A DNA stretch of 64,000 nt from Streptomyces chattanoogensis (lineage in GTDB: Bacteria > Actinomycetota > Actinomycetes > Streptomycetales > Streptomycetaceae), in contig NZ_LGKG01000149.1 of assembly GCF_001294335.1 (NCBI RefSeq), positions 1 through 64,000 of the forward strand, in the 5' to 3' direction. A model generated the notes under the pieces. The model was given only the letters and a program-made list of their open reading frames with translations. It was not told the origin of the DNA and searched no databases. The position numbers and the translations under genes were made by a program. Positions 1-9,764 of the stretch are shown here, in pieces (position 1 is the stretch's first letter; each line of letters begins with the position of its first letter).

Positions 1-356
1 CCCTCACCCCCAACGGCAAACTCGACCCCCACCAACTCCCCCCACCACAAACAACACCGGCATCGGAGACCCGAGCGAACCGTGCATTCCAGCAGGTTCC
101 GGAAGACGGGCCGCAGCCAGTGGCCGAGCTGATCGCCGAAGTCTGGGAGAAGCTCCTGGGCACATCAGTCGGCCCCGACGACAACTTCTTCGAGCTCGGC
201 GGCAACTCCCTGCTGGCAGCGCACCTCAAGACCGCACTCAACGAAGCGGGCCTGCCCCCGGTCACGCTGCGGGACCTCTACCTGAACTCCTCGCTCTCCG
301 CGATGGCAGAACTCCTCCGATCCCGTCGGAGCACCACAAGGGAGACCACCTCGTGA
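1..356 (+). CDS. NRPS, C-terminal end (A10 motif plus carrier domain), cut by window edge
   Basis: Partial gene whose frame is open from base 3. It starts in the last adenylation-core motif (A10, LTPNGKLD, bases 3-26), whose Lys acts in adenylate formation in this family. A short Pro/Gln-rich linker follows, then a peptidyl carrier domain with NFFELGGNSL; the Ser codon at 207 is the expected phosphopantetheine attachment site. No epimerisation or thioesterase domain follows, so the peptidyl intermediate should pass to the next protein. The TGA (354-356) overlaps the GTG of the next NRPS gene in a GTGA arrangement, which suggests translational coupling. The amino acid loaded cannot be read because the rest of the A domain lies outside the window. 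Confidence 0.9.
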   Translation, partial: LTPNGKLDPHQLPPPQTTPASETRANRAFQQVPEDGPQPVAELIAEVWEKLLGTSVGPDDNFFELGGNSLLAAHLKTALNEAGLPPVTLRDLYLNSSLSAMAELLRSRRSTTRETTS

Positions 357-3300
357 CTCGACCGGCCAGTGCGGGGCAGCTCCGCTTCTTCCTGCTCGAC
401 CAGCAGGCGGGCAGGGCCACGTTGGTCAAGCGGGTGACCGTGGACGGCCCCGTCGCGGCCCACCGGCTGGTGACGGCGGTCCGCACAGTACTGGAGGCGC
501 AACCGGCACTGCGCACGTCGCTGCACCTGGAGGAGGACGGCCTGCAGCAGCAGGTCCACCCGGCGGCCGACGTGGAGTTGTCCGTCCAGCACACCGACCA
601 CGCCGGGGAGCCGGCCGTGCTGCAGGAAGCATCCCACTGGGCAGGCGCCCGGTTCGTGCACGGCGGCGGACCGTTGTGCCGCGTGCGGGTGGTCATCGGG
701 CCCGACCGTGCACACTGCCTCTTCGGCGTCCACCACGCGGTCTTCGACGACGACTCCGCAGACATTCTTCTGCGGGCACTCATCACCGCCTACGAGCATG
801 GACCGGCATCCGTGCCGCCGGCAGGTGACCCCGCCCCGGCGCCCGACGCGGACCGGCTCGCCGTCCTGCGCACGTTCTGGGCCCGCGCCCTCGACGGATG
901 CCCGCAGGACACCGGGCTCCCGCAGCTGGAGGACACCCGGCGGAGGGAACGAGGCTCGCTCGTACTACCCCTGGACAGAACCCTCACGGACCGGATGACG
1001 GCTTGTGCCCGCGAGTACGGCGCAACACCGTTCACCCAGCTGATCGCCGCCGCCGGGATGGTGGTCGGCTGGTACCTCGGGCGGGACGACGTCGTGATCG
1101 CCACCGTCACCGGCGGCCGCACGGCGAGTGACCAGAACGTCATCGGCTGTGTCCAGAACACCGTTCCGGTACGGCTCGACCTGGCCGGCGCCGACACGGC
1201 GGGCCTCCTCGACCGCACGCTGGACGCGCTGTACGACGCCGTCGAGCACGCCGATCTGCCGATCGAGGAGATCCTCACGGTCTCGGGTGCCGCACGGCGG
1301 CCGGGGCACAAGCCCCTCACCCAGATCCTGTGCGCACAGGGCAGGGTGGCACCGCCGACGAACGCGGCGGGCCTGCGCTGGCAGATGGCGGAACCACCGG
1401 GCACCGCGGTGGAGTACGACCTCAGTCTGGCCCTGCTCCACTCGGCCGAGGGCCGGCTGTCCCTGGCTGTCGAGTACCCGGCAGCGGCGATGTCCACGGT
1501 CACGGCCGAACGCGTGGCGGATCACCTCGTACGGGCTCTGGCCGCCCTTACGTCGGAAACCGCACGTCCGCTCGCCGAGGTGCCCCTCCTGGGTACCGAC
1601 GAGATCGCTGAACTCGCCCTCCTCACAGCGGAGTCAGCGACCGTCACCGGCCGCCCGGTGCACGAACTGGTCGCTGAACAAGCACGCCGGACGCCAGACG
1701 CAGTGGCGGTCACCGCGAACGGGGAGTCCGTCGGCTACGCCGAGTTGGACCACCGCGCCCGTAGGCTGGCCGCCGAACTGACGGCCGTGGGAGTCCGGCC
1801 GGGCGCCCATGTCGGGGTGTGCCTGCCCCGCGGAATCGACATGGTGGTCGCGCTGATCGCAGTGTGGCGAGCCGGAGCGGCCTATGTTCCCCTGGACCCG
1901 GAGTACCCGGCCGACCGGCTCCGGTACATGGCCGACGACGCCGAGCTGACAGCCCTGATCTCCGACGACGACGTAGTACCCGGAGTCCGCCGGGTGAGCA
2001 CCGGCGCGTCGGGCGCGACTCTGCCGGCCGCCTGGCCCGAGGTCAGCAGTCAGGATGCCGCCTACCTCATCTACACCTCCGGCTCCACCGGCCGCCCCAA
2101 AGGCGTCCTGATCCGGCACGCCAACCTCTCCGCCCTCTTCGCGGCGTTCGACCGGGAGTTGGGCGGCCCGCCCGCGGTGACCGTCGCCGGTACCAGCCTG
2201 TCGTTCGACATCAGCGCCCTGGAACTGTTCTGGCCGCTGGCACGCGGTCGCTCCGTGTTCGTCACCGGTCACCGGCGTGTGCGGCAGGACGCCGTCCCCG
2301 ACGGTGCGCTCTACCAGTGCACCCCCACGGCCGCCCGGATCCTCGCGGCCGACCCGGAAGGCCGGCAACTCCTCGGACGGCTGGGCTCCCTGCTGCTGGG
2401 CGGTGAACCGCTCCCTTCCGATCTGGCGGACGACCTCGCCGGCCTTGTCCCCGGTCCGGTCTTCAACTGTTACGGGCCGACGGAGACCACCGTATGGTCG
2501 ACGCTGTGGAGGGTCCGGGCGGGCTCCCCCGTCCACATCGGCCGCCCTCTCGCCGGCGAGCGCTGCCATGTCGTCAACGCGAACGGACGTCCGGTGCCTC
2601 CCGGTTGCCCCGGTCGGCTGCGGGTCTCCGGCTCCGGCGTCGGCGTCGGCTACTGGCGCCGCCCGGAGCTGACCGCCGAGCGTTTCCGTCCCCTCTCGCC
2701 GGACTCGGCAGACCTCACCTATGACACCGGCGACGGCGCCGTACTCGACCCCGAACACGGCCTGCGCTTCCTGGGCCGCGAAGACAACCAGGTCAAGATC
2801 CTCGGCCAGCGTGTCGAAACCGAAGAAATCGAGTCGGCGCTCCGGGCCACGCCGGACGTCCACGACGCGGCGGTCGTCGTACTCCCTGAGCAGAGCCTGA
2901 TCACGGCCTTTCTCGTCACCGCTGACGAACCCGCGGCCGTAGCAGCACCACCGGAAGCTGCCTCCACGCCATCCGTTCCCGCGGCCGCCTTCATCGACTC
3001 CGTGTGCCGACACGCCGCAGCCTGGCTCCCCGCCGCGGTGATCCCGACCGTCTGGCGTACCGTGCCGCGGCTCCCGCAGCTGCCCAACGGCAAGCTGGAC
3101 CGCACGACGCTACGGATGTGGGCTGAAGCGGCGGACAGCGTCCCGCAGCCGTCACGCGGACCGGCGACCGCGCCACTGCTGCTGGCCCACGTGACCGACG
3201 TCTGGAGCCATGTGCTCGGGAAGCCCGTCACCGACCTGGACGCGAGCTTCTTCGAGCTGGGCGGGAACTCCCACGGCGCCCTGCGCATATTCGCCGCCCT

Positions 3301-3496
3301 CAGCGGCTCCTTCCCCGCGTTGCAGGCAGCCGATCTCTTCCACCACACGACCGTACGGAAGCTCGCCACCCACCTCGCCCGGACGCGGACGGCAACGCCT
3401 CCCGGGCCCGCTCCCGCCTCCCCTGCCGAGGGCCGAGGCACGGAACGCGCCCGGGCCCTGTCCGGCTGGGGGGCACGCCCCCGCCGGAGCCGCTGA
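353..3496 (+). CDS. NRPS module C-A-PCP, probable glycine-activating
   Basis: 1047 residues forming one elongation module. The condensation domain spans about residues 5-400 with its active-site motif HHAVFDD (His127-His128); the usual final Gly of HHxxxDG is Asp here. The adenylation domain shows A1 (GYAEL), A2 (AGAAYVPLD), A3 (YTSGSTGRPKG), A4 (FDIS), A5 (CYGPTE), A7 (YDTGD) and A10 (LPNGKLDR). Reading the ten Stachelhaus positions by eye gives D-I-L-Q-L-G-C-V-W-K, close to the glycine code DILQLGLIWK as I remember it. The carrier domain has FFELGGNS with Ser973. After it comes only a roughly 50-residue Pro/Ala/Arg tail, with no thioesterase or reductase, so release must occur elsewhere or in trans. 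The GTG start lies inside the stop of the preceding NRPS gene. Confidence 0.93.
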   Translation: MTRPASAGQLRFFLLDQQAGRATLVKRVTVDGPVAAHRLVTAVRTVLEAQPALRTSLHLEEDGLQQQVHPAADVELSVQHTDHAGEPAVLQEASHWAGARFVHGGGPLCRVRVVIGPDRAHCLFGVHHAVFDDDSADILLRALITAYEHGPASVPPAGDPAPAPDADRLAVLRTFWARALDGCPQDTGLPQLEDTRRRERGSLVLPLDRTLTDRMTACAREYGATPFTQLIAAAGMVVGWYLGRDDVVIATVTGGRTASDQNVIGCVQNTVPVRLDLAGADTAGLLDRTLDALYDAVEHADLPIEEILTVSGAARRPGHKPLTQILCAQGRVAPPTNAAGLRWQMAEPPGTAVEYDLSLALLHSAEGRLSLAVEYPAAAMSTVTAERVADHLVRALAALTSETARPLAEVPLLGTDEIAELALLTAESATVTGRPVHELVAEQARRTPDAVAVTANGESVGYAELDHRARRLAAELTAVGVRPGAHVGVCLPRGIDMVVALIAVWRAGAAYVPLDPEYPADRLRYMADDAELTALISDDDVVPGVRRVSTGASGATLPAAWPEVSSQDAAYLIYTSGSTGRPKGVLIRHANLSALFAAFDRELGGPPAVTVAGTSLSFDISALELFWPLARGRSVFVTGHRRVRQDAVPDGALYQCTPTAARILAADPEGRQLLGRLGSLLLGGEPLPSDLADDLAGLVPGPVFNCYGPTETTVWSTLWRVRAGSPVHIGRPLAGERCHVVNANGRPVPPGCPGRLRVSGSGVGVGYWRRPELTAERFRPLSPDSADLTYDTGDGAVLDPEHGLRFLGREDNQVKILGQRVETEEIESALRATPDVHDAAVVVLPEQSLITAFLVTADEPAAVAAPPEAASTPSVPAAAFIDSVCRHAAAWLPAAVIPTVWRTVPRLPQLPNGKLDRTTLRMWAEAADSVPQPSRGPATAPLLLAHVTDVWSHVLGKPVTDLDASFFELGGNSHGALRIFAALSGSFPALQAADLFHHTTVRKLATHLARTRTATPPGPAPASPAEGRGTERARALSGWGARPRRSR

Positions 3497-3577
3497 CCAG
3501 CCCCTGGCGACCGCCCCCGCCGTACTTCGGGGCCCCGCGGAGTAGCCGGAGCGCCCCCTGAGTCAAGGAGACTTGCT

Positions 3578-4276
3578 GTGACCGTTCCTCTCATGTGCCT
3601 GCCGTTCGCCGGTGCCGGCGCCAGCCTGTTCCGGCCCTGGCAGAATCACACGACCCGGGCCTTCCAGGTCACACCGATCCAACTGCCCGGCCGCGAGGAA
3701 CGCTTCATCGAAGACCCGTACACCACCATTGACGAGGCGGCCGCGGGCTGCGCCGAAAAGGTACTGGCCGCCGCTGAGGACCGCCCGTTCGCCCTCTTCG
3801 GACACAGCTTCGGCGCCATACTGGCCTACGAAACCGCGCGCCTGATGACAGCAAGGTGCATGGGCTCCCCCCAGCACCTGATCGTCAGCGGCGCCGCCGC
3901 CCCCGGCCTCCCCCGCCCCTACCTCGGCGTCCACGACCTGTCCGACGACGAACTGGCCGCCGGTGTCAGCGGCCTGGCGGGCTACGACCACGAGGCGCTC
4001 GCCGACCCCGACCTGCGGGAACTTCTCGTCCCAGCGCTCCGCGCCGACATGACGATCAACGAGACGTACCAGCCGGTGGACATCACGCCGTTGCCGATAC
4101 CGATCACCATCCTGCGCGGGGTGGACGACACTCTGGTGCCCAGGTCCGCCGCCGAGGCTTGGTCCGAGCACACCACCGTGGGCCATGAACTCATCGAGGT
4201 ACCGGGCGGCCACATGTTCCTCTCCGAGGACTGGACAGGGCTCTGGTCACAGGTCGACGCGATCCTCTCGCGCTGA
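3578..4276 (+). CDS. Stand-alone (type II) thioesterase of the NRPS cluster
   Basis: 232 residues, an alpha/beta-hydrolase of the GrsT/TEII family. The N-terminus has the family pattern CLPFAGAGAS. The nucleophile motif is GHSFGA with Ser77; the acid is probably in GVDDT (residues 182-186), and the catalytic His is His212 in GGHMF. A typical TEII is 230-260 residues. These enzymes hydrolyse misprimed or stalled acyl groups from carrier domains, and since neither NRPS fragment here has a thioesterase in cis, a role in product release is also possible (inference). The GTG start is preceded by AAGGAGA at good spacing. It is 81 bp downstream of the NRPS and in the same direction. Confidence 0.92.
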   Translation: MTVPLMCLPFAGAGASLFRPWQNHTTRAFQVTPIQLPGREERFIEDPYTTIDEAAAGCAEKVLAAAEDRPFALFGHSFGAILAYETARLMTARCMGSPQHLIVSGAAAPGLPRPYLGVHDLSDDELAAGVSGLAGYDHEALADPDLRELLVPALRADMTINETYQPVDITPLPIPITILRGVDDTLVPRSAAEAWSEHTTVGHELIEVPGGHMFLSEDWTGLWSQVDAILSR

Positions 4277-4452
4277 CGACAGATCCTCCACGTGCCTCCG
4301 CAGCTGCACAGACCCGAGCACGAGGACGGCAGTGGTCGCGCCCGCCCCGAAGAGGACCACCCCGGCACAGAGGTACCCAAACGCCGCCTCGTCGCGGCAG
4401 GCCGGTCACACGGATGCGTCGATCCTGGCTGGTCGAAGGCATGGCCGGTACA

Positions 4453-4600
4453 TGAGACCTCAGCCGTGTCACCAAATTCAGCGCCCGCGGGCTGGGCCAC
4501 AGCCTCGCCGAAGCCGTCGATGCCCCAACCGCCGGCCCCGGCCACGCACCCGGGCGCGGACCGTCTGCGGGTCATCGCCTCCGACGGCTGCTGTCTCGAA
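4453..4600 (+). pseudogene. Decayed fragment of a VWA-domain gene
   Basis: Bases about 4463-4595 align by eye with bases about 51722-51855 of the VWA-domain gene at 50984-52054. Both contain the stretch GGGCCACAGCCTCGCCGAAG and end in GTCATCGCCTCCGACGGCT, with substitutions and small indels between. In the encoded protein this is the region after the MIDAS motif (TxFxAxGxGHSLAEA...VIASDG). Neither end is intact and reading frames are broken. It is therefore a leftover of gene duplication or of an element that once carried this gene. It lies between the NRPS thioesterase and a recombinase remnant, which fits an integration/excision scar. Confidence 0.7.
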
Positions 4601-4734
4601 CATTCCACCGTCCTTCCGACAGATCAGCAGCAGGGCGAAGCCCTCTTTGCCTGGTCTCCGGCGCCGCCCCCACAGCTGTTCGTCGCCGTCGCTGCCCTCG
4701 GCCGTCAGGAGATATTTCCACGGCACGCTCTGGT

Positions 4735-5230
4735 TCCATGTCCAGCGACTGTTCGCGACGTTTCCCGAGGAGTACGCGCTGGCGAACAAGGTCAACCATC
4801 CCCGCAACATCCTCGGCCGACACATCCACCGAGGCTGCTGCCGTCGTCCGGAACTGCGACGAGAAGCTCACCCGCTACCGGAACCTCATCGATTCCGGAT
4901 CCGCTGCCTCCAAGACCGTCGCCGAGTGGATCAGCGAAACCGAAGCCCGTCGCGCCACCGCCGCGGCCCAGCTGAGCCCGCCCAAGAGCCGTGTCCTCTC
5001 CCGCGAGCGAATCGCCGAGCTGGTCGACGCGGCCGGAGATACCCTGGACGCGCTGCGTAGCGTCGAGGGAGGGCAGAAGATCCGTCTCTACCGGGCGCTC
5101 GGGCTCCATATGACCTACCAGCCCGGACAACGCAAAGTGCTGGTCGGGATCGCTCCCCACCAGCACTTCGTTGGTGAAAATTCTGTGTCCGAGGGCCGAG
5201 TTGAACCATACGCGCATGCCGGTGATGTGG
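4735..5230 (+). pseudogene. Remnant of a large serine recombinase (C-terminal part)
   Basis: The translation in two frames resembles the C-terminal third of Streptomyces large serine recombinases. One frame holds the piece NKVNHPRNI, like the conserved DHPR(T/S)VYVRE stretch. After a frameshift, the frame from about 4820 holds CDEKLTRYRNLIDSG, ISETEARRA, RERIAELVDAAGD and YRALGLHMTY, the usual coiled-coil and terminal segments. The catalytic Ser domain and DNA-binding start are missing, so it cannot be functional. Its presence suggests that an integrated element once ended here, between the biosynthetic cluster and the restriction genes. Confidence 0.75.
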
Positions 5231-5303
5231 GAGGAGCTACGGCTAGCGTAGTCCCGCGCAGCCGACGCGCGGCTAGGCATGCGGCGCAAGCGGCCCCCTC
5301 CCC

Positions 5304-5321
5304 ATGCCCTTCGGAGGGCAT
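5304..5321. terminator. Short perfect hairpin downstream of the recombinase remnant
   Basis: ATGCCCT and AGGGCAT form a 7-bp perfect stem around a TCGG tetraloop. There is no T-run. It may be the terminator of the decayed recombinase gene or a fragment of an attachment site; the sequence does not decide. Confidence 0.35.
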
Positions 5322-5797
5322 CCGATCGCCGACCTCTGATCACGTCCGCTCGCGTGGAGTGGGCCATGCAGATATCCCGGCGTACAGGCCGACTCGTCCG
5401 CTTTTCCTGCTCTGACCTGGGGGAACGTCTTTGGTGGGGCCTTCGGGGGCCTCATCGGAGTGCCCTCTCTGACCTGGGGTTTCCCGGGAGTTCCCGGGCT
5501 GATGTGCACTGGATGTGCACTGGGATGTACATGCGGCGACCTCAGGCCGAGGGTGCGAGGGCGGGGCGTAGGTTTGAGGGCGGGGTGCAGGTGTGAGGTC
5601 CAGGGGCAGACCGACCCCTTGAGGAGAGCCGCTAGGGAACGTGCTGTATGTCCTGTGCTCTGCCAGTGGTTTGTTGCGCGTGGCTGCAGCGGTCTGCTTG
5701 CCGAACGGACGAGCTGATCACCGGGTGTCGTCGAGTTCCGCTTCAGATTTAATTGAAAGTTAAAGTAAATCCATCGTCCTGTAAAGCTGCAGGTCAG

Positions 5798-5828
5798 AAG
5801 GGGTCCGTCACTCCGGGATGGGCCCCTT
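5798..5828 (+). terminator. Hairpin with T-run
   Basis: AAGGGGTCC (5798-5806) pairs with GGGCCCCTT (5820-5828) through one T-G wobble, with a 13-nt loop, and TT follows. The shape is that of an intrinsic terminator. No intact gene ends immediately upstream, so it may have served the decayed recombinase or another lost gene. Confidence 0.55.
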
Positions 5829-6161
5829 TTGTGACTCATTGAGGTCTGGTGGTGCTCTTGGTCCTGGATGCTGCCCCGGAGGGCCGGAATCGACCACCCG
5901 TCGGCACCTGTGGCCCCCAGGATGCTGTCCCGTGCTGACATTGCGATCTCAGCGCAAGGTCTGACGGCAACTCGCGGCAGGGCGGGCCTGGTGCTCGAGG
6001 CGGGCGTGTTGGTCTGACGCTCTGCAGGCAGCGGGGTGCGGCACCGTCGGTCTTGTCGTGGTCGGGTCATTTATCGGAATGGAGCGCTCGGTTAGGCATA
6101 AGCTGAGAGGTCTTGATTACAGGTGAGGGCCGGATGTGGCCTGGTCGAGGAGCGGCAGCGT

Positions 6162-9100
6162 ATGAGCGGGCAGGCACGGCGTCGTGAGGAAGTCCCGGAA
6201 CAGCTGAAGACAGCGGCCCGGAGGTCTCCCAACTTCGGGCGGCTCTACGCGATGCAGCCCTTGCTGGCGATCTACGGCGCACAGGCCGAGCAGTCCGTCT
6301 TCACCAACCCCAACGTCTCGTACGTCGCCTCCGGCCAGTTCGGTGAGGTGCTCGCCGAAGAGCTGGTGCAGCGGGCTGGGGTGCGCGTCGAGGGAGCCCG
6401 GCAGATCGACCGGCTGGCCGGACTCCAGCGCGCTGGCCTGCTCCCCGGCCGCACCCGGGACGCCTTCGACACGCTCCGCCGGGGGCGCAACGACGCCGCC
6501 CACAACCACCTCTTCGACACCAGCAAGGCCCTCAAGGCCGTCGAACTCTGCTTCCAGCTTGGCCAGTTCTTCTCCCGCGCGATCGACAACGTACGAGAAA
6601 TCGCCGCGTTCGTGCCGCCCCAGCTGCCGAGCGAGGTGGCGGGTGGCTCCGCCGAGCTGGCCGAGCTCCGTGAAGCGCTCGATCACTACCAGCGCACCCT
6701 CGCCGAGTCCCGCACCCGCCTCAGCGAGGTCGGTGACCGGCTGGAGGCCGAGCGGCGTGGCCGGGAGGAAGCCGAGCGGCTGACGGAGGCCGCCGAGCGG
6801 GCCCGTGCCGAGTCTGAGGCGGAGGTGGCTCGCCACCGGGACGAGATCGAGCGGCTCCGGCGCGCCCACCAGGACCGTTACGACCAGGAGCGCCTCAAGC
6901 CCCGGCCGGTCACCGTCAACGCCCGTGAGGCGATCGTCGCCCGCGCCCAGCGGCCCGAACCGCTTAACGAGGTGCAGGCCCGCGTCCGTATCGACGAGAT
7001 GCTCACCCAGGCGGGTTGGATGGTCCAGGACTACGGCGACCTCAACCCACTTGCCTCCCAGGGTGTCGCGGTCCGCGAGTTCACCCTGACCACCGGCCGC
7101 GCCGACTATGTCCTCTACGTCGACGGCATGATCGTCGGCGTCATCGAGGCCAAGCGCGAGGGCACCGCCCTAGCCGGCGCCCTCGCCCAGAACGAGCGGT
7201 ACGCGGGCGGCGTCCTCAAAGAACACTCCATGGCGGTCTGGCGCGAGGGGGAACCGTTCGCCTTCCGCTACGCCACCACCGGCGCCGAGACGTTCTTCCT
7301 CAACCTCCTCGACCCGCACGCCCGCTCCCGGTCCGTCTTCGCCTTCCACCGCCCGGAGACCTTCGCCGCCTGGATGAAGCGAGCCACCGAGCACCCGGAC
7401 ACCCCGACTTTCCGGGCCGCCCTGCGCACCGCGCTGCCGGTCCTGGAGTCGCACGACCTGCGTACGGCCCAGGAGGAGGCGGTCGTCGGCCTGGAGAGTT
7501 CACTCGCCCAGGACAAGCCGCGCGCACTGATCCAGATGGCCACCGGCGCGGGCAAGACCTACACCGCGGTCACCGAGTCGTACCGGCTGCTCAAGCACGC
7601 GCGTGCGCGCCGCATCCTCTTCCTCGTCGACCGCAACAACCTCGGCCGCCAGGCCAAGGCCGAGTTCGACCGCTACAAGGCGCCGGACGAGAACCGCAAG
7701 TTCACCGACCTCTACAACGTCGACTCGCTCGGCCGGTCCGGTCTCCAGGAGACGTCCTCCGTCGTCGTCTCCACCATCCAGCGCATGTACGCGCTCCTCA
7801 AGGGCGAGCCGCTGGAGGACACCGCTGAGGCAGAGGACCGCGAGGACTCCTCCACTCTCGACGAGAACTACATGACCGACCGCCCGGTCACCGTCGAGTA
7901 CAACCTGGCCGTTCCGATCGAGTCCTTCGACTTGATCGTCATCGACGAGTGCCACCGCTCCATTTATGGCCTGTGGCGCGGTGTCCTGGACTACTTCGAC
8001 GCCCACCTGGTCGGCCTCACCGCCACCCCTACCCGGCAGACCAAGGGCTTCTTCGACGGCAACATGGTCTCCGAGTACACCTACGAGCAGGCCGTCGCCG
8101 ACGGCGTCAACGTCGACTTCGACGTGGTCACCATGGACTCCTCGATACGGGAGGACGGCGGTGCGAAGATCGACAAGGGGACGACGGTCCGTATCCGCGA
8201 CCGCAAGACTCGCGCCCAGCGTTACGAGGAGCTGGACGAGGACTTCGTGTACACGGTCGGCCAGATCGGCCGCACGGTGATCGCCGAGGACGAGATCAGG
8301 GCCGTCCTCACCGCGTACAAGAACAACTGGCAGCGCTGGTTCCCGGGCCGGACCGAACTGCCCAAGACGCTGGTCTTCGCGGCGAGCGACGACCATGCGG
8401 ACGAGGTGTTGAAGCAGGTCAAGGAGGTCTTCGGGCGCGGAGACGCCTTCGCCAAGAAGATCACCTACCGCTCCCGGGACAAGGGCGACGACCCCGAGCA
8501 GCTCGTCAACGACCTGCGGAACTCGCCGTTGCTGCGGGTCGCCGTCACGGTCGACATGATCGCCACGGGTACGGACGTCAAGGCCCTGGAGTGCGTGATC
8601 TTCCTGCGGGCTGTCCGCAGCCCCGTCCTCTTCGAGCAGATGAAGGGACGCGGCGCCCGCACGATCGACGCCGACGACCTGAAGGCGGTCACCCCGGACC
8701 CGGCCGCCGACCTCGCTAAGGACCGTTTCGTCCTGGTCGACGCGGTGGGCGTCACCGCCTCGCCGCTGGTCGACACCCGCCCGATGCTGCCGCCGGACGG
8801 CGGCAGTCTCAGCCTGACCAAGCTGATGGACAAGGCAGGTAGCCGCTCGCTGACGGCCGAGCAGGCCGAGACACTCGGGCGTCGGCTCGCCCGGCTTGAC
8901 CGCAAGCTCACCAAGGAGGAGCGGGAGCGGATCGAGCAGGCGTCGGGCGGGGTGCCACTGGCGGACATGGTCCGGAAGATCACCAACGCGGTAGACGTCG
9001 ACACCCAGGACCGGGCGTACCGGGAGGGCGGCGCGGATCGCGCGCGGCGGCTGGTCCACGACTCGGTCGAGACCCTGACCACCCACCCGGAACTGCGGAA

Positions 9101-9764
9101 GCTGATCATCGGCATCAAACAGCAGCACGACCTCACGTACGACGCGACGACCGAGGTCACACTGAAGGTGAACGAGATCCCGAGGGAGGAGCGGGCGGTG
9201 AAGGAGCTGGCGGAGTGGCGCCAGCTCCTGGAGAGCCGCAAGCGGGACGAGGCGGCGGCGGAGGCGATCGCCCTCCAGGTGATCCTCGGCAGCGGAACGC
9301 GGGTCCGGCCGCAAGAGGCGCGGGCCCACTTGAAGGAGCTGATGGCCTCCATCAAGGCGACCAAGCGGACCTGGACACCGAAGGTTATCTGGGACCACTA
9401 CGAGCTGGTCGGCGAGGCGGCCGAGTCGCTGACGAAGTCGGCCGGTCTGGGCGACCTCATGAACCTCGTCCGCTACACGCTCGGCGCGGACGACCAGCTG
9501 CGCCCGTACCGTACGGTGGTCGAGGAGCGCTTCGAGGGCTGGCTGTTGCGGCAGAGCCAGGCGGGTGCGGAATTCACAGATGACCAGCTGTGGTGGCTGC
9601 GCCGAATCAAGGACGCGATCGTGGTCGACCTGGGCATGGAACGCGAGGACTTCGGCCACATGCCGTTCTCCGAAAAGGGCGGCGGCCCAGGCTTCGCGAA
9701 CGCCTTTGGTGGCAAAAACCAGGCACTGGAAATGTTGGATGAACTGAATCGGGAATTGGCTTGA
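6162..9764 (+). CDS. hsdR: Type I restriction enzyme, R (motor/nuclease) subunit
   Basis: 1200 residues from the ATG at 6162, which has GAGGAG 9 bp upstream; an upstream in-frame GTG at 6123 is possible but lacks such a site. The N-terminus (about 1-140) resembles DUF4145, with RGRNDAAH. A coiled coil follows (about 165-245). The nuclease domain has the PD-(D/E)XK residues Asp315, Glu329 and Lys331 (IEAKREG). The SF2 motor has Walker A MATGAGKT (459-466), DECH (595-598), then TATPT, and a C-terminal helical region. HsdR pumps DNA by ATP hydrolysis and cleaves it when the complex meets unmethylated sites. It is the first gene of an hsdR-hsdS-hsdM operon with 4-bp overlaps. Confidence 0.95.
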   Translation: MSGQARRREEVPEQLKTAARRSPNFGRLYAMQPLLAIYGAQAEQSVFTNPNVSYVASGQFGEVLAEELVQRAGVRVEGARQIDRLAGLQRAGLLPGRTRDAFDTLRRGRNDAAHNHLFDTSKALKAVELCFQLGQFFSRAIDNVREIAAFVPPQLPSEVAGGSAELAELREALDHYQRTLAESRTRLSEVGDRLEAERRGREEAERLTEAAERARAESEAEVARHRDEIERLRRAHQDRYDQERLKPRPVTVNAREAIVARAQRPEPLNEVQARVRIDEMLTQAGWMVQDYGDLNPLASQGVAVREFTLTTGRADYVLYVDGMIVGVIEAKREGTALAGALAQNERYAGGVLKEHSMAVWREGEPFAFRYATTGAETFFLNLLDPHARSRSVFAFHRPETFAAWMKRATEHPDTPTFRAALRTALPVLESHDLRTAQEEAVVGLESSLAQDKPRALIQMATGAGKTYTAVTESYRLLKHARARRILFLVDRNNLGRQAKAEFDRYKAPDENRKFTDLYNVDSLGRSGLQETSSVVVSTIQRMYALLKGEPLEDTAEAEDREDSSTLDENYMTDRPVTVEYNLAVPIESFDLIVIDECHRSIYGLWRGVLDYFDAHLVGLTATPTRQTKGFFDGNMVSEYTYEQAVADGVNVDFDVVTMDSSIREDGGAKIDKGTTVRIRDRKTRAQRYEELDEDFVYTVGQIGRTVIAEDEIRAVLTAYKNNWQRWFPGRTELPKTLVFAASDDHADEVLKQVKEVFGRGDAFAKKITYRSRDKGDDPEQLVNDLRNSPLLRVAVTVDMIATGTDVKALECVIFLRAVRSPVLFEQMKGRGARTIDADDLKAVTPDPAADLAKDRFVLVDAVGVTASPLVDTRPMLPPDGGSLSLTKLMDKAGSRSLTAEQAETLGRRLARLDRKLTKEERERIEQASGGVPLADMVRKITNAVDVDTQDRAYREGGADRARRLVHDSVETLTTHPELRKLIIGIKQQHDLTYDATTEVTLKVNEIPREERAVKELAEWRQLLESRKRDEAAAEAIALQVILGSGTRVRPQEARAHLKELMASIKATKRTWTPKVIWDHYELVGEAAESLTKSAGLGDLMNLVRYTLGADDQLRPYRTVVEERFEGWLLRQSQAGAEFTDDQLWWLRRIKDAIVVDLGMEREDFGHMPFSEKGGGPGFANAFGGKNQALEMLDELNRELA

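Larger units (their letters stand above)
5231..6161. other. Gene-free stretch upstream of hsdR, with an AT-rich island
   Basis: No frame here looks protein-coding. Around 5744-5775 there is a short island of A/T (TTTAATTGAAAGTTAAAG) that contrasts sharply with the flanking G+C-rich DNA, followed by a terminator-like hairpin at 5798-5828. The hsdR promoter should lie between the hairpin and 6162, but no convincing -35/-10 pair can be fixed. Confidence 0.5.
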
